64,000 nt of DNA from Caedibacter sp. 38-128. GTDB taxonomy: Bacteria; Pseudomonadota; Alphaproteobacteria; Caedimonadales; Caedimonadaceae. Under the pieces are notes generated by a model. That model did no database searches, had not been told where the DNA came from, and saw only the letters and a program-made list of their open reading frames with translations. The first letter of the stretch is position 1, and each line of letters opens with the position of its first letter. Shown here piece by piece: positions 52,901 to 62,424 of the stretch. The translations under genes and the position numbers were made by a program. The DNA is taken from contig MKUU01000020.1 of assembly GCA_001898705.1 (NCBI GenBank), positions 1 to 64,000 of the forward strand, given 5' to 3'.

Positions 52901-54058
52901 ATGGAAGCTATAACTTTTGAGCGCCCTAGAATTCCAAATTTTGGTGCCGGACCTTGTGCTAAACCTCCTGGATGGGAGTTAAGTCATCTTAAAAATGTGC
53001 TTATGGCTAGGTCACATCGTTCTGCAGAAGGGGTGCAGCGTATTCAAGAAGTCTTACACTTATTACGCTTAGTGCTTAACATACCTGAGAATTATAAGGT
53101 AACTCTTGTTTCAGGGTCTGCGACGGCTGCAGTTGAGACCTTATTTTGGTGTTTACTAGGTAAAAAAAAAGTACAAGTACACGTTTGGGACATTTTTGGC
53201 CAACGTTGGGCTAATGACGTAAAAAAAATTTTAAAAATAGATGATTGCGAACTTCTCGAATTAAATTCTAAGAAGTTACCACAGTTCGAACTTACGAACT
53301 TTGAGCATGACGTTATATTTACCTTAAATGCAAGCACAAGTGGCATTATTGCCTCAAATGTTTCATGGATTAATAATCATCGCCAAGGCTTAACATTATG
53401 TGATGCAACATCAGCAGCTTTTGCAGTCCCCCTTCCCTGGGAACTTTTAGATGCAACAGCATTTTCATTTCAAAAAGGCCTCGGGAGTGAAGCAGGAATT
53501 GGAGTTATTGTCCTTAGTCCTAAAGCTGTTGAGCGTTTAGAAAAACATACACCCATTTGGCCTATTCCTTATCTTTTTCGTTTAACAACAGATAAAGGCC
53601 AACTTAACGAAAAACTCTTTGAAGGTTTTTTGCTTAATACGCCCTCAATGTTACTAATTGAAGATGCTTTACATGCACTTAAATGGGCCCATTCTATAGG
53701 TAGTCAAAAGACCCTTTATCAAAGGACACTCAAGAATTATAATATTATAAAAAAATGGTTGGACACTGTCCCATGGATTAAGTTTTTAGTCCCCTCAGAA
53801 GAATATAGGTCCCCAACAACTGTATGCTTAGAAATTATTGCCCCTTGGTTTAAGTTGCTAACACGGGATTCTCAGTGGGAATGGATCAAGCAGTTTTGTA
53901 CTCTTCTTGCGGAACAAAAAATTGCCTTTGATATTCAAAATCATATAGCAGCTACGCCTGCTTTGCGGATTTGGTGTGGACCTACTGTTGAAGCGGCAGA
54001 TTTAGAAAAGTTAATGCCTTGGCTTGATTGGGCTTATCATAAATTAAAAAAAGAATAA
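52901..54058 (+). CDS. serC: Phosphoserine aminotransferase
   Basis: The 385 residues are a PLP enzyme of serine biosynthesis (phosphohydroxypyruvate to phosphoserine). It resembles the alphaproteobacterial SerC subtype: FGAGPCAKPPGWEL, RSHRSAEGVQRI, CDATSAAFAVPL and the PLP-lysine in SFQKGLGSEAG. GAGG lies about nine bases before the ATG. serA, its usual partner, is not in the window. A terminator follows. Confidence 0.92.
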   Translation: MEAITFERPRIPNFGAGPCAKPPGWELSHLKNVLMARSHRSAEGVQRIQEVLHLLRLVLNIPENYKVTLVSGSATAAVETLFWCLLGKKKVQVHVWDIFGQRWANDVKKILKIDDCELLELNSKKLPQFELTNFEHDVIFTLNASTSGIIASNVSWINNHRQGLTLCDATSAAFAVPLPWELLDATAFSFQKGLGSEAGIGVIVLSPKAVERLEKHTPIWPIPYLFRLTTDKGQLNEKLFEGFLLNTPSMLLIEDALHALKWAHSIGSQKTLYQRTLKNYNIIKKWLDTVPWIKFLVPSEEYRSPTTVCLEIIAPWFKLLTRDSQWEWIKQFCTLLAEQKIAFDIQNHIAATPALRIWCGPTVEAADLEKLMPWLDWAYHKLKKE

Positions 54059-54088
54059 GAAGCCCCAGCAAACCAGGGCTTTTATTTT
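54059..54088. terminator. Terminator between serC and the small exported protein gene
   Basis: AAGCCC (54060-54065) and GGGCTT (54076-54081) pair and are followed on the plus strand by TTTATTTT. It sits between convergent genes and may serve both. Confidence 0.75.
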
Positions 54089-54097
54089 CTCTCAGTT

Positions 54098-54355
54098 TTA
54101 TTCAGCTGCCATTGGTGTTTCTGTTTCGCCTGTAGCTTTTTTAGCCATAAAAGCGCCTCCAACAGCCGCACCAGCGCCTAGTACAGCTTTTCTCACTGTT
54201 GGATCTGATGCAACAGTAACAGCTTTTTTAGCTGCGGCATGCGCAATGCTTTTCAGATGAGAAAAAACGCTTGCATTCGCTTGAGGAACTGCCAGTAAAG
54301 CAATAGATAAAGCTAACGAGCTTACTAAAGCAGATTTAGTATAATTTTTTTTCAT
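54098..54355 (-). CDS. Small exported Ala-rich protein
   Basis: The 85 residues have a classic signal peptide (MKKNYTKSALVSSLALSIALL, ending near PQANA) and a short mature part of ~57 residues with an amphipathic Ala/Lys helix and a glycine-rich hydrophobic stretch (AVLGAGAAVGGAFMA). No family recognised. GGGAG precedes the ATG. A periplasmic or membrane-active peptide is possible, but nothing proves it. Confidence 0.65.
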   Translation of the reverse strand: MKKNYTKSALVSSLALSIALLAVPQANASVFSHLKSIAHAAAKKAVTVASDPTVRKAVLGAGAAVGGAFMAKKATGETETPMAAE

Positions 54356-54528
54356 TGTTACTCTCCCTTGTTAATTATGAACTCATCTAGTTTTGATTTT
54401 AAATGATAGTAATTAAGAAAGATTTAACAGCGAAAAAGATTAATAAAAAAAGTTTGCGAGATGCGCTTTTCTTGTATTTAGAGGAAGGATATGATAGCAA
54501 GAGTAATTCATATATATTAGAGAAAACA

Positions 54529-56175
54529 ATGGCTGGAAGCTCTACACAATATCTCGTTTTGGCACGCAAATACAGACCCACGACATTTTCTGACCTTATT
54601 GGTCAGGATACGCTTGTGAGCGTTTTAAGTAATGGTATTAAGCAAAACCGTCTTCCTCATGCCTTTATTTTGACGGGAATTCGCGGGACTGGAAAAACAA
54701 CCACAGCGAGAATTATTGCCCGCGCTCTTAACTGCATTGGCCCTGATGGGAAAGGAAATCTTACCCCCTCTCCTTGTGGCATTTGTGAGCATTGTCACGC
54801 AATTTCTGAAGATCGTCATATTGATGTTATTGAAATGGATGCGGCAAGCAGAACAGGTGTTGATGATATCAGAGAAGTTATTGAAGCATCTCGGTATCGG
54901 GCTGTTTCAGCACGTTATAAAGTCTATATTATTGATGAAGTGCATATGCTTTCAAAAAATGCCTTTAATGCCCTCCTTAAAACACTTGAAGAGCCTCCTT
55001 TACACGTTAAATTTATCTTTGCTACCACAGAAGTACGTAAGATTCCTGATACGATCTTATCCCGGTGCATGCGCTTTGATTTAAAACGAATTGATGAAGA
55101 AACGCTTAAAGAGCATTTTAAAAAAATTATCCTGCTTGAAGGCAAAACCATAGAAGAAGAAGCTCTTAAACTGATTGCTCGAGCTGCAGATGGTTCAGTA
55201 AGAGATGGCCTTTCCATTTTAGATCAAGCTATAGCGCTTTCAGAATCAAGTGTAACAGGCGAAAAAGTCAGAAAAATGCTTGGTCTTATGGATCAAACTT
55301 ATTTGGTTGATCTTTGTGCTGCTCTGGTTCATGGAGAAGTTAAGCCGGCATTAAATTTATTTAGACAATTAAATCAACAGGGTACTGAACCTTTGGTTGT
55401 TTTAAAGGACTTATTGAGCTTTATCCACTGGCTTACTCTCAGAAATGTTAATCAAAATTCTCCGATTTATCCAGGATTCACAGACCAACAATCTCAGGAA
55501 TGTAATAAATTAGCTCAGGAACTTAACTTCCCTCTTTTGGTGCGTTTCTGGCAAAGCCTTATTAAAGGCATTCAAGAAGTTTCTATAGCACCTTTTTCGG
55601 AACAAGCCGTTGAGATGGTCTTAATGAGACTTTGTTATCTTAGCCACCTTCCCACCCCTAAAGAAATTATTCAAAATTTAGAAGGCTCTTCTAATAAAGA
55701 AACTGTTCATAACCGTAATAGTGGCGTAGAGCCCCTTAAAGAACAAGAAGTAACTCAATCCGTCCTTCAGCCTTCTCAACAACATTCACTAGCACTACCA
55801 AGAGATTTTAAGGAAGTTGTTGCTCTTTGCCAAAAGCATCGAGAGCCCTTACTTGAAGGAATTTTAAGAAATGACGTTCATTTGATTAGTTTTGAGCCTG
55901 GTAAGATTTTTCTCCATCTGTCTCCTCATGCTCCTAAAGATTTAGCATATCGCTTAAAGGTTCATCTTAAAGATTGGACAGGAATTGAATGGGAAATCAT
56001 CGTTCAAGAAAAAAGCGAAACCATTTATCCTTCATTACAGGCACAATACGAAATTGAACGTGCAAAAATTCGAGAAACCCTTCTTAATGAACCGCTAGTT
56101 AAGGCTGTTCAAAAGAGTTTTCCAGAATCTGAAGTTGTATATATTGATGACATTCCCAAGGAGAAAATAGCATGA
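54529..56175 (+). CDS. dnaX: DNA polymerase III gamma/tau subunit
   Basis: About 548 residues: the clamp-loader ATPase. It has RKYRPTTFSDLIGQ, Walker A GIRGTGKTTTAR, zinc-module cysteines CGICEHCHAI, IIDEVHML and the SRC motif in LSRCMRFDL. The ATG at 54529 starts MAGSSTQYLVLARKY and is preferred to one 42 codons upstream, whose extra residues look non-coding (Lys/Ile-rich) and do not match the family. ybaB begins at the stop, so dnaX-ybaB-recR form one operon. Confidence 0.94.
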   Translation: MAGSSTQYLVLARKYRPTTFSDLIGQDTLVSVLSNGIKQNRLPHAFILTGIRGTGKTTTARIIARALNCIGPDGKGNLTPSPCGICEHCHAISEDRHIDVIEMDAASRTGVDDIREVIEASRYRAVSARYKVYIIDEVHMLSKNAFNALLKTLEEPPLHVKFIFATTEVRKIPDTILSRCMRFDLKRIDEETLKEHFKKIILLEGKTIEEEALKLIARAADGSVRDGLSILDQAIALSESSVTGEKVRKMLGLMDQTYLVDLCAALVHGEVKPALNLFRQLNQQGTEPLVVLKDLLSFIHWLTLRNVNQNSPIYPGFTDQQSQECNKLAQELNFPLLVRFWQSLIKGIQEVSIAPFSEQAVEMVLMRLCYLSHLPTPKEIIQNLEGSSNKETVHNRNSGVEPLKEQEVTQSVLQPSQQHSLALPRDFKEVVALCQKHREPLLEGILRNDVHLISFEPGKIFLHLSPHAPKDLAYRLKVHLKDWTGIEWEIIVQEKSETIYPSLQAQYEIERAKIRETLLNEPLVKAVQKSFPESEVVYIDDIPKEKIA

Positions 56176-56495
56176 AAAATATTGGTCAATTAATGAAACA
56201 AGCACAAGAAATGCAAGCACAAATGGCTGCGATGCAAGAACAGCTAGGCGGAATTTATGTTGAAGGAAAAGCTGGCGGTGGAATGGTTGAAGTTACGTTG
56301 AGCTGTAAGAATGAACTGAAAAAGCTCAAGATTGATCCCTCTTTGCTCAATCCAGCAGAAGTTGAAATTTTAGAAGATCTTTTAGTTGCGGCTTTTAATG
56401 ATGCTAAGCAAAAAGCTGAAACTCGTACAGCCGAGGAAATGACTAAAATCACCTCAGGCTTGAAATTACCTGGTGGTATGAATCTTCCTTTTTAA
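56172..56495 (+). CDS. ybaB: YbaB/EbfC nucleoid-associated protein
   Basis: The 107 residues start MKNIGQLMKQAQEMQAQMAA and contain KAGGGMVEVTLSCKNE and EILEDLLVAAFNDA, as expected for the small DNA-binding YbaB family. GGAG precedes the ATG, which overlaps the dnaX stop (ATGA). It sits between dnaX and recR as in most bacteria. Confidence 0.95.
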   Translation: MKNIGQLMKQAQEMQAQMAAMQEQLGGIYVEGKAGGGMVEVTLSCKNELKKLKIDPSLLNPAEVEILEDLLVAAFNDAKQKAETRTAEEMTKITSGLKLPGGMNLPF

Positions 56496-56545
56496 TTATA
56501 GAAACTTAGTTCAAATTAAATTTAACAAGAAAAAGATAACATTTA

Positions 56546-57139
56546 ATGATAGGTTCTGAACTTCAAACACTTATACAATTATTAGCTAAGTTACCAGGTT
56601 TAGGTCCGCGTTCTGCTAGAAGAGTCGCTTTGCACCTCTTGAAATATAGGACAGAGCTTATGACTCCTCTCTCAGAAGCTTTACATGTAGCCGCTCAAGC
56701 GCTTAAAATTTGCCATATATGCGGGAATTTAGATACGCAGGATCCTTGTGCAATATGTGCAAATAAGCACAGAGAACTTGGGTTGTTATGTGTTGTTGAA
56801 AGTATTGCAGACTTGTGGGCTTTAGAAAGGTCAGGCTCTTATAAAGGATACTATCATGTCTTGGGTGGTACCCTCTCCGCGTTAGAAGGAGTTGGTCCCG
56901 AACAATTAAAGATCCCAGCTCTTTTACAAAGAATTCAGACGACAGGCGTTCACGAAATAATACTTGCTCTTAACGCGACTGTTGAAGGACAAACAACGTC
57001 TTATTATCTAGCTGATGCTTTGAAAACAACCCAAGCTAAAGTAACAGCTCTTGCCCATGGTGTTCCTCTAGGTGGTGAACTCGATTATCTAGATGATGGG
57101 ACATTAACTGCCGCTTTGGGCGCGCGACGGCAATTATAA
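56546..57139 (+). CDS. recR: Recombination protein RecR
   Basis: The 197 residues are the RecFOR-pathway mediator. The helix-hairpin-helix is LPGLGPRSARR; the zinc cysteines are in CHICGNLDTQDPCAIC; the Toprim domain includes VVESIADLWALE and YHVLGGTLSALEGVGPE. Normal length. Last gene of the dnaX operon. Confidence 0.95.
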   Translation: MIGSELQTLIQLLAKLPGLGPRSARRVALHLLKYRTELMTPLSEALHVAAQALKICHICGNLDTQDPCAICANKHRELGLLCVVESIADLWALERSGSYKGYYHVLGGTLSALEGVGPEQLKIPALLQRIQTTGVHEIILALNATVEGQTTSYYLADALKTTQAKVTALAHGVPLGGELDYLDDGTLTAALGARRQL

Positions 57140-57164
57140 ATATTGATATCTTAGAACTCTAAGA

Positions 57165-57443
57165 TTATCCATTCAATCGATCTCTAAGCTGCTTACCAGC
57201 CTTAAAAAATGGGACAGATTTAGCTTCAACTTTTACGGCTTGTCCTGTTCTAGGGTTTCTACCTGAACGAGCTTGTCGTTTCCTTGTCGTGAAAACACCA
57301 AAACCTCTAAGTTCAACACGAGAGCCATTTGCTAAAGCGTTTGAAATCTCCTCCAATACAGCGGTAACACTTTTTTCAGCTTGTGTTATTGTTAAAGAAG
57401 GATTTGCATCTAAAATGCGTTCTATAAGTTCGGAACGTGTCAT
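57165..57443 (-). CDS. ihfB: Integration host factor beta subunit (HU/IHF family)
   Basis: About 92 residues. [25 protein letters not shown] and [15 protein letters not shown] with the DNA-intercalating Pro fit IhfB better than HU. AGGTGG before the ATG at 57443 supports this start over an in-frame GTG three codons earlier. IHF bends DNA in recombination and transcription. Confidence 0.88.
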   Translation of the reverse strand: MTRSELIERILDANPSLTITQAEKSVTAVLEEISNALANGSRVELRGFGVFTTRKRQARSGRNPRTGQAVKVEAKSVPFFKAGKQLRDRLNG

Positions 57444-57606
57444 TTTTCCCACCTTTCATTTAAAGATATAATAAGCGTGCCAAATACATAAGGCTACGTC
57501 AAGTATTTAATCTTATTACATAAATTAAATAAAAAGGGTATGAGAAAAATTTACTAATTAAAGAGATTTTATAACTGATACGATATAAAAAATTCTTAAC
57601 CTTTCA

Positions 57607-58179
57607 TTAAGCTTGGATAAAGTGCTTTCTACATAATGCTATGTAACGCTCATTACCTCCAATTTCAACTTGTTCTCCTTCAAGAATAGGATTTCCTTGA
57701 GGATTAACTCGCTGATTCATTGTAGCTTTTCTACCGCAGTGACAGATTGTTTTAATTTCAGTTAAATGTTCGGATAAGGCTAAAAGATATTTGCTGCCTT
57801 CAAAAGGCTCTCCCATAAAATCTGTTCTTAAACCGTACGCTAAAACAGGAATATCAAGTTGATCTACAATTTGACAGAGTTGTTGTACTTGCATTTTGGT
57901 TAAAAAATGTGCTTCATCAATAAGCACACAACTTAAATTTGCAATTTTGCGTGCTTGATTTTTTATGTGGATAAAGAAATTAAAATCAAGTGAATAAACT
58001 ATTGCGGGGCTTCTTAGTCCAATACGAGAAGCAATCCAACCTTCTTGATAACGATTATCAAAAACAGGTGTAAAAAGTAGCGTTTGCATCCCTCTTTCGC
58101 GATAATTATAATCAGATTGAAGGAGAGTTGTTGTTTTTCCAGCATTCATCGCGGAATAGTAAAAATGTAATTTAGCCAT
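57607..58179 (-). CDS. tdk: Thymidine kinase
   Basis: About 190 residues; phosphorylates thymidine with ATP. Walker A in YYSAMNAGKTTTL, Walker B-like LIDEAHFL, the lasso region YGLRTDF and zinc cysteines in TICHCGRKA. The ATG at 58179 is preferred to a TTG 11 codons upstream because family members start at MAKLHFYYS. It lies just after the methyltransferase gene, probably co-transcribed. Confidence 0.93.
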   Translation of the reverse strand: MAKLHFYYSAMNAGKTTTLLQSDYNYRERGMQTLLFTPVFDNRYQEGWIASRIGLRSPAIVYSLDFNFFIHIKNQARKIANLSCVLIDEAHFLTKMQVQQLCQIVDQLDIPVLAYGLRTDFMGEPFEGSKYLLALSEHLTEIKTICHCGRKATMNQRVNPQGNPILEGEQVEIGGNERYIALCRKHFIQA

Positions 58180-58192
58180 ATATTTCTCTATT

Positions 58193-59101
58193 TTATGAGT
58201 GTTTTTCTGCAATTATTATAGGTGCCATTCCTTGGCTATCATAGATGATACTTGCGACAGTAAAGCCAGCAGATTCGAGATATGCTCTTGTTTGTGCTTC
58301 TGTACGAAATGCTTGCCATTTAGTATTTAATATTTCACTTAAAATGGCTTTCTGCTTTTGGATAGCTCCTACATCAAAATTCTTCCAGGTAGATTCATCT
58401 GATAATGCCGGAGGCGGTGTTGAAAAGCTTAGAATAAGTGTTCCATTTGAATTTAGGCTTTTATAGAATTCTTTGTAAAGAAGTATGACTCTTTGTTCGT
58501 CATATTCATACATGTTTAATCCATGACTAACAATTAAATCATATTTTTCGAATCCACCTAGATTCCAAGCATCTTTTTGGTGAAATGAAACAGCACCTGT
58601 AAAGCCTTGTTTAGCTACGTTTTGTTTAGCATAATTAATTGATTCAGCATCTGAATCGATGCCAATAAGGCTTATATTATTTGTACTTTTATAATTTAAA
58701 GATAAGAAGGTATCCATTAAGCCACAAGGAATAGCAGATAAGGACATGTTATTTTTTAATCGCTTTTGTATTTCTGCTTGAAAATTTTTAAAAATTTCAC
58801 GAGTGGCAATTGCAATTGGCGCATTATTTATAAGCCAATGCTCTAAAGGGTGTTTTAAGTGCATATGAGGAGCATGCAAGATTGCATAAGCGCGCCAATA
58901 ACCAGTAAGACGGCGATTAACTAATAATGAACGGCCAAGCTCAAATTCATTAAGCTGATAAAGTAAATCTAACATTTCTTCTAAAGGAAAAGTTAAATAA
59001 CGTGCTTCTTTTAAAGCTTGCTCATAGGGGTGAAGATCAACATTTGTGTGTAGCTGAGGATGAACAAAATTTACTTCCTGTACAGCGTAATTATTTCTCA
59101 T
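58193..59101 (-). CDS. Class I SAM-dependent methyltransferase, unknown substrate
   Basis: The 302 residues have a helical N-terminal ~120 residues and a Rossmann-type methyltransferase core: IPCGLMDTFLSL (motif I region, atypical), LIGIDSDAESINYAK (acidic residue for SAM ribose), KYDLIVSHGLNMYEYD and LNSNGTLILSFSTPPP. Motif I lacks the usual GxGxG and reads PCGLMD. The substrate is unknown. Located upstream of tdk. Confidence 0.7.
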   Translation of the reverse strand: MRNNYAVQEVNFVHPQLHTNVDLHPYEQALKEARYLTFPLEEMLDLLYQLNEFELGRSLLVNRRLTGYWRAYAILHAPHMHLKHPLEHWLINNAPIAIATREIFKNFQAEIQKRLKNNMSLSAIPCGLMDTFLSLNYKSTNNISLIGIDSDAESINYAKQNVAKQGFTGAVSFHQKDAWNLGGFEKYDLIVSHGLNMYEYDEQRVILLYKEFYKSLNSNGTLILSFSTPPPALSDESTWKNFDVGAIQKQKAILSEILNTKWQAFRTEAQTRAYLESAGFTVASIIYDSQGMAPIIIAEKHS

Positions 59102-59249
59102 AAACTCTTTAACTTAACTTAATACAACTCAATTATTGGAAAATAATTTTTGCTCGTCATTATAATTAAGTTAGAAATTAATGCAAGTTTCTCTATAAAT
59201 CGATAAAAAATTAAGAGATTTAGAACTAATAATCTAGAATTATAAGTAA

Positions 59250-59444
59250 TTATTTAGATTCAAATACCTTTTTAATCTCTTCACTAAGTTCTGCACTTGT
59301 TTTGGAATTGCAAATTTGTTTTTTCTTTGAAGAACATTGTTCGTCAGAAAACTGATTATCAAAGTTTAAATTTACATACTCTTTGTGTGTTTCAGCCTTT
59401 AAAGATGAGCTGATTAATATCAAAACTAAAGATAATAAATACAT
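59250..59444 (-). CDS. Small exported Cys-containing protein
   Basis: About 64 residues. A signal peptide (MYLLSLVLILISSSLKA) leads to a short polar mature part with two cysteines in EQCSSKKKQIC, which could form a disulfide. The ATG at 59444 follows GGGGAATG, so it is preferred to one four codons upstream. No family recognised. Confidence 0.5.
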   Translation of the reverse strand: MYLLSLVLILISSSLKAETHKEYVNLNFDNQFSDEQCSSKKKQICNSKTSAELSEEIKKVFESK

Positions 59445-59534
59445 ATCATTCCCCATATCTTTTAAAGTAAGCTAACATAAGGGAAGTTAAGAATTTGCTA
59501 ACATGAGAGAATTAAATTTAGTATATAATGCATC

Positions 59535-60281
59535 ATGAAAAATGTTTGTCGAATTTATACCTTAGAACACTTGGAGAGCAATCAACGTTTAGAGCTTGAT
59601 AAGGATAAAACCCATTATCTCAAAAATGTTTTAAGAAAAAGATGCGGAGATTTTGTGAGGATTTTTAATGGCAAAGATGGGGAATGGCTTGCAGAGATCC
59701 TAGAATTTACAAAAAAATCATGCGTTTTAAAAATAGGCCACAATTTAAGAGTCCAACCTTTGAATCAAGTTTTGCGATTAATTTTTGCCCCTTTAAAACA
59801 AGCAAGACTTAGTCTTTTGATTGAAAAATCAGTTGAACTTGGTGTAACAGAGCTTATTCCCATCCTTACAGAGCACACGCATGTGCGCGAATTTAATAAA
59901 GAACGCGCAATAAATATTGCCATTGAAGCAGCAGAACAATCTGAAAGATTATGTATACCGACAGTCCACTCCTTAACAACTTTACCGCTTTTTTTAAGTA
60001 ACTGGCCTATAGAAAAGATCATATTTATGAGTGACGAACGCTTAACCGCTCCAAATCTTATAAAACAAATTATGGATACCTCCTCTCTTGAACCTTCCTT
60101 ACTCATTGGTCCTGAAGGTGGTTTTAGCGCTCTAGAATTCGAACTATTTTCAAGGTATAAATTTATTCATTCGGTTAGTTTAGGACAGACAATTTTACGG
60201 GCAGAAACGGCTGCTATTGCTGGATTAGCAGTGTGCCATATAGCTAGAGAGGTAGGAGTAGCTAATGAAAAAGTGGTTTAG
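59535..60281 (+). CDS. rsmE: 16S rRNA m3U1498 methyltransferase
   Basis: The 248 residues are a SPOUT-class enzyme methylating U1498 of 16S rRNA. An N-terminal PUA-like part (HYLKNVLRKRCGD, FNGKDGEW) is followed by LIEKSVELGVTELIP, AIEAAEQSERL, LIGPEGGFSALE and VSLGQTILRAETAA, all diagnostic. It overlaps the channel gene by 17 bases, so they are translationally linked. Confidence 0.94.
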   Translation: MKNVCRIYTLEHLESNQRLELDKDKTHYLKNVLRKRCGDFVRIFNGKDGEWLAEILEFTKKSCVLKIGHNLRVQPLNQVLRLIFAPLKQARLSLLIEKSVELGVTELIPILTEHTHVREFNKERAINIAIEAAEQSERLCIPTVHSLTTLPLFLSNWPIEKIIFMSDERLTAPNLIKQIMDTSSLEPSLLIGPEGGFSALEFELFSRYKFIHSVSLGQTILRAETAAIAGLAVCHIAREVGVANEKVV

Positions 60282-62424
60282 TACTTTTTTGGGGATTACT
60301 TTTTTTTGTTTCATGTTGCATGGTTTTACGTCCGTAAACGCGGATGTCTCTGATTTTGAAAGTCTGAAACCAGATCAAAAACCAAAAGATATTGAAACAG
60401 ATGCTTTAGAAAAATTATTAAAAACACTTGAAAGCAAAAGTGCTCGTAAAGAATTCATTTCCCAACTTCGAACAATGATTGCGGCAAAAACGAAAGTTGA
60501 AAATGAGCCTACTCCTTTAGCTCTTTCAAAGATTTCGGAAATAATTCATGCTATTTCAGAGAAAATTCTTGAATTTTTCAGTGAAGTTGAAAAAACCTTC
60601 ACAGAAGTTATCAAGCTTCTTAATAACCCATCCTTTATGATTAAAATGGGTCATGCTCTTAAAAATATTTTTCTTATATTAGGGCTGGGTATTATTACCA
60701 ATAGAAGCATGCGCTGGATTAGTTATTATGTTTATAAAAATTTTAAAACTACTTCTCATCAAACAATTATTTCGGACAAAAAGCTAAGATTTATTCAAAG
60801 AACAATTAATGGCTTTTCTGTCATTAGTATGATAATTGCGATGTTTACGCTTGCTTCTAATTTATCTCTTGATGGGATTATGGTTCCGATTGCAGACCTT
60901 TCAATGACAGCATTAGCAAGTTATGAAACTGCTCTTTTTCTTTACCATTTAATTTTTTCACCTAAATGGAATGAACTTCGCTTAATCAAAATTCATGACT
61001 CTACAGCTCGACTTAGCTATCGTTATTTACGATTAGTTACGTTCCTTATGGTTGTCGGTATAGCTCTTAGTGAGCTTATTTTGCTTTTAAAGGGGCCTAC
61101 AATATTTTACTCATTTACGATTAAGGCTATGCTTTTTATCGCATGTTTTAAAACCTTATGGTTTATTTACTTAATTCGAAACAGAGTAAGTCAATGGCTT
61201 GTACGCCAAGAGCAAAGTATAAATCGGAATAGACAATTCTCTTCAACTGTTGCAAAAACTTGGCATGTATGGGCAATCCTGTATGTGTGTCTCTTTGGAA
61301 TCACAACTTTTTTCCAAAGAATTAATAATGTTAAAGCGGTTGCTTTTTCATTTATTGGCACAGCCTTTTTAATTACTATTTCATATATTTTAGTTTTAAA
61401 AATTCCTAAATTTGTACGAACTTTTATGGGGCATGTCACGCGCCATTTACCCTACATAACGCCAAGGAAAAATTTTTATACCGTTTTTCTTTCTCTCCTT
61501 ATTAGTTTGAGCATTATTTTTAGCCTTCTTTTTTTGTCATTAGAGATTTGGGATCTTGAAGTATTTGATTTCTTTTCCGAAATTGAAGGGTTACCCTCAG
61601 CATTTTTGAATATTCTATTAATTTTTCTCTTAAGTATTTTTGTATGGGAAACGAATGAGTACATCATAGATCGTTTTTTTAATCGTTCCACTAAACAGCA
61701 AAAAGGTATCGTCAGAAAACAAAGACTTTTAACGATTAAACCTCTGGTTCAAAATACCACCAGATTTATTTTATTTGTACTTGTAACCTTGATTATCTTT
61801 GCTGAGCTTAATTTAGATATTACGCCTCTTTTAGCGGGTGTTGGTGTTATTGGTATCGCTTTCAGCTTTGGTAGCCAATCCCTTGTTAAAGATATTATTA
61901 CGGGTATTTTTATTTTAGTTGAGGACACAATTAATGTTGGAGATATCGTTCAGATTGATGGTCAGAATGGAAATGTCGAAGCTATTTCTCTAAGAACAGT
62001 TCGTTTGCGAGATTCTGAAGGAAACTTACATACATTTCCTTTCAGTGGCATTACAAAAATTACGAATATGTCTAAAAATTTTTCTTATTACCTTTTTCAA
62101 ATAGGTCTTTCATACTCTGAAAATATGGAGCATGCTTTTGAGGCAATGAAGGAAGTAGATCTAGAGATACGTCATGATGCTCAATATAGTTCTATGATTT
62201 TAGAACCGCTAGAAATTATGGGAGTAGACAAGTTTACTGAAACAGGTGTCATGCTACAAGCACGCATTAAAACGCTTCCTGATAAAAGCCGCTGGATTGT
62301 AGGACGAGAATTTAACCGTCGCCTAAAAGCTAATTTTGATAAAAAAGGTATTGAATTTGCTTATGAGTATAGGAGATATGAGTTGTTATCTACACAAGCA
62401 ACAGCACCTGTATCAAAGATTTAA
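60265..62424 (+). CDS. MscS-family mechanosensitive ion channel (large form)
   Basis: The 719 residues have a signal peptide (~1-26), a periplasmic ~120-residue segment, about ten membrane helices and the MscS core: the pore-lining LLAGVGVIGIAFSFGSQSLV (rich in small residues), then the beta domain DTINVGDIVQIDGQNGNVE. Size is like YbdG/YnaI-type or larger channels. It would release solutes on osmotic downshift. TAGGAG precedes the ATG inside rsmE. Its stop overlaps that of trkH in a TTAA. Confidence 0.92.
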   Translation: MKKWFSTFLGITFFCFMLHGFTSVNADVSDFESLKPDQKPKDIETDALEKLLKTLESKSARKEFISQLRTMIAAKTKVENEPTPLALSKISEIIHAISEKILEFFSEVEKTFTEVIKLLNNPSFMIKMGHALKNIFLILGLGIITNRSMRWISYYVYKNFKTTSHQTIISDKKLRFIQRTINGFSVISMIIAMFTLASNLSLDGIMVPIADLSMTALASYETALFLYHLIFSPKWNELRLIKIHDSTARLSYRYLRLVTFLMVVGIALSELILLLKGPTIFYSFTIKAMLFIACFKTLWFIYLIRNRVSQWLVRQEQSINRNRQFSSTVAKTWHVWAILYVCLFGITTFFQRINNVKAVAFSFIGTAFLITISYILVLKIPKFVRTFMGHVTRHLPYITPRKNFYTVFLSLLISLSIIFSLLFLSLEIWDLEVFDFFSEIEGLPSAFLNILLIFLLSIFVWETNEYIIDRFFNRSTKQQKGIVRKQRLLTIKPLVQNTTRFILFVLVTLIIFAELNLDITPLLAGVGVIGIAFSFGSQSLVKDIITGIFILVEDTINVGDIVQIDGQNGNVEAISLRTVRLRDSEGNLHTFPFSGITKITNMSKNFSYYLFQIGLSYSENMEHAFEAMKEVDLEIRHDAQYSSMILEPLEIMGVDKFTETGVMLQARIKTLPDKSRWIVGREFNRRLKANFDKKGIEFAYEYRRYELLSTQATAPVSKI

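Noticed and set aside
54403-54528. N-terminal 42-codon extension of dnaX
   Set aside because: The extra residues do not fit DnaX, whose family starts at the ATG corresponding to 54529; the stretch is better seen as the dnaX leader and promoter region.
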